The position numbers were made by a program, and so were the translations under genes. A stretch of 18,109 bases of DNA from an uncultured Clostridia bacterium (lineage in GTDB: Bacteria > Bacillota > Clostridia > Lachnospirales > CAG-274): NCBI GenBank assembly GCA_910579745.1, contig CAJTVH010000056.1, positions 1 to 18,109 on the forward strand, given 5' to 3'. This document shows, in pieces, positions 15,028-18,109 of the stretch (positions are counted from its first letter, which is position 1; every line of letters begins with the position of its first letter). Under the pieces are notes generated by a model. That model was given only the letters and a program-made list of their open reading frames with translations. It did no database searches and was not told the origin of the DNA.

Positions 15028-17568
15028 ATGGAACAATATAGTGTTACAGGAATGAGCTGTGCGGCGTGTAGCGCGCGTGTTGAGAAAGCTGTCAAGAAAG
15101 TCCCTGGCGTTAGCTCCTGCTCTGTCAGTTTGCTTACAAACTCAATGGGGGTAGAGGGAACGGCTTCTACGGACGCCATTATTGCCGCTGTAGTAAACGC
15201 TGGATATGGCGCTTCCGTGAAAATGGGAGACAGCAAGTCGGACAGAAATTATTATGGTGAAAATGACGAATTATTAAAAGATAAAGAGACGCCTATTTTG
15301 AAAAAAAGACTGTTTTATTCTTTGTTATTTTTGGTTATTTTAATGTATTTTTCAATGGGGAATACAATGTGGGGATGGCCGCTTCCAGGATTTTTTGCTG
15401 ATAATTATATAGCTATAGGTCTTGTTCAGCTTCTCTTTACAATTATTATAATGGTTATTAATCAGAAATTTTTTATAAGCGGGATAAAAAGTTTTTTGCG
15501 AGGAGCGCCTAATATGGATACGCTTGTCGCTCTTGGCGCCGGCGCTTCTTTCGCATACAGTGTTTACGCTCTTTTTTCTATGACCGAGGCTCAGATAAAT
15601 GGAAATTATGAGTTAGTTATGTCTTATGTTCATGAGTTTTATTTTGAATCGGCGGCCATGATTCTTACGTTAATTACTTTAGGTAAGATGCTTGAGGCAC
15701 GTTCAAAAGGCAGAACAACAGACGCTCTTAAAGGTTTAATGAAGCTTACTCCGAAAACAGCCAATATTATTAAAGATGGAAAAGAAATAACCGTATCTAT
15801 TGAACAAATAAAAAAAGGCGATGTTTTTGTGGTTAGGCCGGGAGAAAATATTCCTGTTGACGGTGTTGTTATAGAAGGAAGCAGCGCCGTGAATGAGTCG
15901 GCTTTGACAGGAGAAAGCATTCCTGTTGACAAAGCTGTTGGAGACTCAGTATCTTCAGCTACTTTAAATCAATCAGGATTTATTAAATGCGAGGCTGTGA
16001 GAGTAGGTGAGGACACGACATTATCGAAAATTATTCAGATGGTAAGCGATGCCGCGGCTACAAAGGCTCCTATCGCGAAAGTAGCCGATAAAGTTTCTGG
16101 CGTTTTTGTTCCATGCGTAATCATTATATCGGTTATAACTATAATTATTTGGTTGTTTTTAGGGGAAAGTGAAGGCTTTTCTCTAGCGAGGGGTATATCG
16201 GTATTGGTTATAAGCTGTCCATGCGCTTTAGGACTCGCAACTCCTGTGGCAATTATGGTAGGTAATGGAATAGGCGCTAAAAACGGTATTTTATTTAAAA
16301 CAGCTGTATCTTTAGAAGAAACAGGAAAAGCTAAAACCATTGTTTTAGATAAAACGGGAACTATTACTTTAGGAGAACCACAAGTTACTGATATTATTCC
16401 GGCGGACGATGTGACGGAAGAAGAACTTCTTTTACTGGCTTTTTCTCTTGAGAAGAAAAGCGAGCATCCATTAGCTAAAGCTATTTTATCAGAAGGAGAG
16501 AAAAGAAGTTTAATAGCCGAAGAAGTCTCAGATTTTATGGTTTTTCCGGGGAATGGTCTTTCCGCCGTCTTAAACGGAAGTTTTCTTGCGGGAGGAAATT
16601 ATAATTTTATAAGCGGAAAAATTATTATTAATGACAAAGAAAGAATATATTCTGAAAATTTAGCTGAATCTGGTAAAACTCCTTTATTTTTTAGCAAAGA
16701 TGATAAATTTATGGGAATTATTGCAGTTGCGGATGTTATCAAAGACGACAGTCCACAGGCGGTAAAAGATATGCGTGATATGGGTATAAAAGTTGTTATG
16801 CTTACCGGAGATAATGAACGAACCGCCAAAGCGATAGGAAAACAAGCGGGTGTTGATGAAGTCATTGCAGGGGTTTTGCCTGATGGGAAAGAAAATGTTA
16901 TACGTTCTTTAAGAGAAAGTGGCAAAGTGGTAATGGTTGGCGATGGAATAAATGACGCTCCGGCTCTTACAAGAGCGGATATAGGAATAGCCATAGGCGC
17001 TGGGGCTGATGTCGCTATTGACGCGGCTGACGTTGTTTTAATAAAGAGCAGGTTAAGCGATGTACCAAACGCTATAAGATTAAGTCGAGCGACTTTAAAA
17101 AATATTCATCAAAACTTATTTTGGGCGTTTTTATATAATGTAATAGGAATACCATTAGCGGCGGGTGTTTTTATTTCAATTTTCGGATGGCGTCTTAATC
17201 CTATGTTTGGGGCGGCGGCGATGAGTTTGTCAAGTTTCTGTGTTGTTACAAACGCTTTAAGACTTAATTTCTTTAAATTTAAAAAATATAATAATGGCAG
17301 TAATCAAAATAAAAATATAAAAAAAGAAAATAATTTAGCTAAAGGAGATATAAAAATTATGGAAAAAACTTTAAAAATTGAAGGCATGATGTGTGGACAT
17401 TGTGAGGGAAGAGTAAAAAAAGTTCTTGAAGAATTAATAGGAGTTGAAAAAGCTTCTGTAAGTCATGAAAAAGGTATTGCTGCCGTGACTTTAAGTTCAG
17501 AGGTTTCAGATGATGTTTTGAAAAAAGCGGTAGAGTCTCAGGATTATAAGGTTATGGAGATAAAATAA
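15028..17568 (+). CDS. copA: Cu+ exporting P1B-type ATPase with C-terminal CopZ-like chaperone domain
   Basis: An 846-aa membrane pump that exports Cu+ from the cytosol. In order: an HMA metal-binding domain (about 1-70) with C11-A-A-C14; membrane helices; the actuator TGES (T294-S297); the transport-site CPC at 397-399; the phosphorylated D441 in DKTGT; the nucleotide-domain H480-P481; the hinge D639 in GDGIND; and in the last helices Y703-N704 and M732/S735/S736, the pattern of Cu+-specific P1B-1 pumps. After the last helix (ending about 748) comes a Lys/Asn-rich linker (750-777) and a second HMA domain (778-846) with C789-G-H-C792, very like the free chaperone CopZ. ATG 15028 has AAAGGAG (15014-15020). 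Regulation is probably metal-responsive through the operator near 14601. Silver transport is also possible. Confidence 0.95.
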   Translation: MEQYSVTGMSCAACSARVEKAVKKVPGVSSCSVSLLTNSMGVEGTASTDAIIAAVVNAGYGASVKMGDSKSDRNYYGENDELLKDKETPILKKRLFYSLLFLVILMYFSMGNTMWGWPLPGFFADNYIAIGLVQLLFTIIIMVINQKFFISGIKSFLRGAPNMDTLVALGAGASFAYSVYALFSMTEAQINGNYELVMSYVHEFYFESAAMILTLITLGKMLEARSKGRTTDALKGLMKLTPKTANIIKDGKEITVSIEQIKKGDVFVVRPGENIPVDGVVIEGSSAVNESALTGESIPVDKAVGDSVSSATLNQSGFIKCEAVRVGEDTTLSKIIQMVSDAAATKAPIAKVADKVSGVFVPCVIIISVITIIIWLFLGESEGFSLARGISVLVISCPCALGLATPVAIMVGNGIGAKNGILFKTAVSLEETGKAKTIVLDKTGTITLGEPQVTDIIPADDVTEEELLLLAFSLEKKSEHPLAKAILSEGEKRSLIAEEVSDFMVFPGNGLSAVLNGSFLAGGNYNFISGKIIINDKERIYSENLAESGKTPLFFSKDDKFMGIIAVADVIKDDSPQAVKDMRDMGIKVVMLTGDNERTAKAIGKQAGVDEVIAGVLPDGKENVIRSLRESGKVVMVGDGINDAPALTRADIGIAIGAGADVAIDAADVVLIKSRLSDVPNAIRLSRATLKNIHQNLFWAFLYNVIGIPLAAGVFISIFGWRLNPMFGAAAMSLSSFCVVTNALRLNFFKFKKYNNGSNQNKNIKKENNLAKGDIKIMEKTLKIEGMMCGHCEGRVKKVLEELIGVEKASVSHEKGIAAVTLSSEVSDDVLKKAVESQDYKVMEIK
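17359..17568 (+). CDS. copZ: Possible stand-alone CopZ made from an internal start in copA
   Basis: Within the copA frame, AAAGGAG (17341-17347) is followed by ATG at 17359, giving a 69-aa protein in the same frame and with the same stop. Its size and sequence (IEGMMCGHCEGRV and a C-terminal YKV strand) are those of a complete CopZ copper chaperone, which hands Cu+ to CopA. The spacing of 11 bases is longer than ideal but usable. The preceding 80-odd bases are AT-rich and encode a low-complexity Asn/Lys linker, as expected if a former intergenic gap became coding when the copA stop was lost. Production of the short form is an inference; the sequence shows the signals only. Confidence 0.5.
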   Translation: MEKTLKIEGMMCGHCEGRVKKVLEELIGVEKASVSHEKGIAAVTLSSEVSDDVLKKAVESQDYKVMEIK

Positions 17569-17590
17569 TTTTAGATATAATATTTATTAT

Positions 17591-17634
17591 ATTAAAGCGT
17601 ATTTGAAAACGGTTGTTTTTAGATGCGCTTTAAT
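17591..17634 (+). repeat. Solo-ends hairpin derived from the MITE-like element
   Basis: ATTAAAGCGTATTTGAAAAC (17591-17610) faces GTTTTTAGATGCGCTTTAAT (17615-17634) across a 4-base loop: a 20-bp stem in which all three differences are G-U compatible. Both arms are the end sequence of the elements at 14784 and 14060 with the whole interior missing. It lies 22 bases after the copA stop and may also act as a 3'-end structure. Confidence 0.65.
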
Positions 17635-17673
17635 GGTAATACTGACTTAAAGCTTTTATAAAGTAAATATACA

Positions 17674-17729
17674 GCGTAATTTTATGAAATATAAATTTAA
17701 TTACGCGTATTTATCTTTTTTTTGTTTTT
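17674..17729 (+). terminator. Intrinsic terminator downstream of copA
   Basis: GCGTAATT (17674-17681) pairs with AATTACGC (17699-17706), 17-base loop, followed by a T-rich run with eight consecutive T (17716-17723) and five more after one G. This is the clearest terminator with a U-tract in the window, about 105 bases past the copA stop. Confidence 0.6.
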
Positions 17730-17806
17730 ATGTAGATGAAAAAACCAAAATAGGGAAATTATTATGTATTTGACATTTAATATCATATAAGGAGATTAAG
17801 GGAGGT

Positions 17807-17845
17807 ATGATAGATTTAAGTGAATACAGCAAATATCAAGGTTAA
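17807..17845 (+). CDS. 12-codon ORF with strong ribosome binding site
   Basis: The ORF encodes MIDLSEYSKYQG and stops at TAA 17843-17845. Two Shine-Dalgarno-like sequences precede it, AAGGAG (17789-17794) at 12 bases and GGGAGG (17800-17805), which is too close to be optimal. The stop codon lies exactly at the foot of the perfect inverted repeat that follows. It could be a leader-type peptide, or the start of a gene cut off by the repeat; translation is unproven. Confidence 0.3.
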   Translation: MIDLSEYSKYQG

Positions 17846-17903
17846 AAATATTAGTATGGGCATCTATATATAAAATATATAGATGCCCATACTAATATTT
17901 TTA
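17843..17903 (+). terminator. 29-bp perfect inverted repeat with 3-base loop
   Basis: Bases 17843-17871 are exactly complementary to 17875-17903, loop AAA. The stem contains GTATGGGCATC in its middle, and the 3' arm ends in TTTTT, then ATTGTTTTT follows. As RNA it would be an extremely stable terminator, active in both directions. It is unrelated in sequence to the MITE-like elements. It could also be a very short insertion. Confidence 0.7.
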
Positions 17904-17980
17904 TTGTTTTTCTCTGACTGCGGAAGTCCTTTTTCAACATTTTTAAAAAAGAGATTTTGGAATTTCTTATAGATGAAACC

Positions 17981-18109
17981 AGAGTGTATCTGAAAACTAA
18001 AATATGTACAAGAAATTATAAAAAATAAAACGAAACAGAAAGACTTTTCTGTTTAATTGAAGTGTTTTCGTTTATTTTTTAATGATTTTTTGGATATTTC
18101 GCGTATATA
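17981..18109 (+). repeat. MITE-like inverted-repeat element, copy D, cut by window end
   Basis: The left 129 bases of another copy, starting AGAGTGTATCTGAAAACTA exactly like copy B. It includes the central ACAGAAA / TTTCTGT hairpin and the TTTTCGTTTATTTTTTAAT block of copy C. The right end lies beyond the window. Orientation is the same as copies A, B and C. Confidence 0.85.

Larger units (their letters stand above)
17635..17980. other. Non-coding region between copA and the last repeat
   Basis: Apart from the terminator at 17674, the 12-codon ORF and the long hairpin, I see no gene. A TTGACA at 17770-17775 has no usable -10 box 16-18 bases downstream. Bases 17904-17980 contain only a small GGACTT/AAGTCC-type fold and nothing else I can interpret. 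Confidence 0.6.

Noticed and set aside
14958..15236. 92-aa minus-strand open frame over the copA start
   Set aside because: It is antisense to the conserved HMA domain of copA and shows no start signals or recognisable sequence.
17770..17798. Promoter from TTGACA at 17770
   Set aside because: The hexamer 17 bases downstream is AGATTA, and no better -10 lies within the allowed spacing.
17807..17843. 12-codon peptide as the start of a GH25-type lysozyme (ID...KYQG)
   Set aside because: The resemblance is a few residues, and no further homologous frame follows the hairpin.

Overview
The window is AT-rich (roughly 30% GC by eye), and every gene lies on the + strand. Genes are packed with strong AGGAGG-type ribosome binding sites. 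The order rel, dtd, metallo-beta-lactamase, hemZ, hisS, aspS is the arrangement seen in anaerobic Clostridia (Firmicutes). I cannot name a genus from this sequence.

Layout. Bases 1-6804 hold the conserved housekeeping cluster: the 3' part of the (p)ppGpp synthetase/hydrolase rel, D-aminoacyl-tRNA deacylase dtd, a glyoxalase-II-like metallo-hydrolase, the radical-SAM protein hemZ, and the histidyl- and aspartyl-tRNA synthetases. The theme is translation quality control plus the stringent response. A hairpin closes the block after aspS. Bases 6957-8258 are folC (folylpolyglutamate synthase). Bases 8445-10437 carry three poorly known genes: a 49-aa protein, a zinc-ribbon/TPR/membrane/coiled-coil protein, and a 138-aa protein. 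A small DUF4870-like membrane protein (10628) and a cytosolic M16C metallopeptidase (11086-13875) follow.

Bases 13876-15027 form a 1.15-kb gene-free region. It contains a perfect terminator-like hairpin, two full copies and one diverged copy of an approximately 160-bp inverted-repeat (MITE-like) element, and a well-formed sigma-A promoter overlapped by an ArsR/SmtB-type operator half-site pair. Downstream lies a Cu+ P1B-type ATPase (copA). Its C-terminus is an in-frame copy of the copper chaperone CopZ, and that copy has kept its own Shine-Dalgarno sequence and ATG. After copA come a solo-end derivative of the element, an intrinsic terminator, a 12-codon ORF with a strong ribosome binding site ending at a 29-bp perfect inverted repeat, and a further element copy cut by the window end.

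The best candidates for something new are the copA-copZ fusion with an internal translation start, the metal-sensor-type operator separated from copA by a mobile-type repeat, and the repeat family itself. All intact copies of that family point the same way, and their ends change in step with each other.
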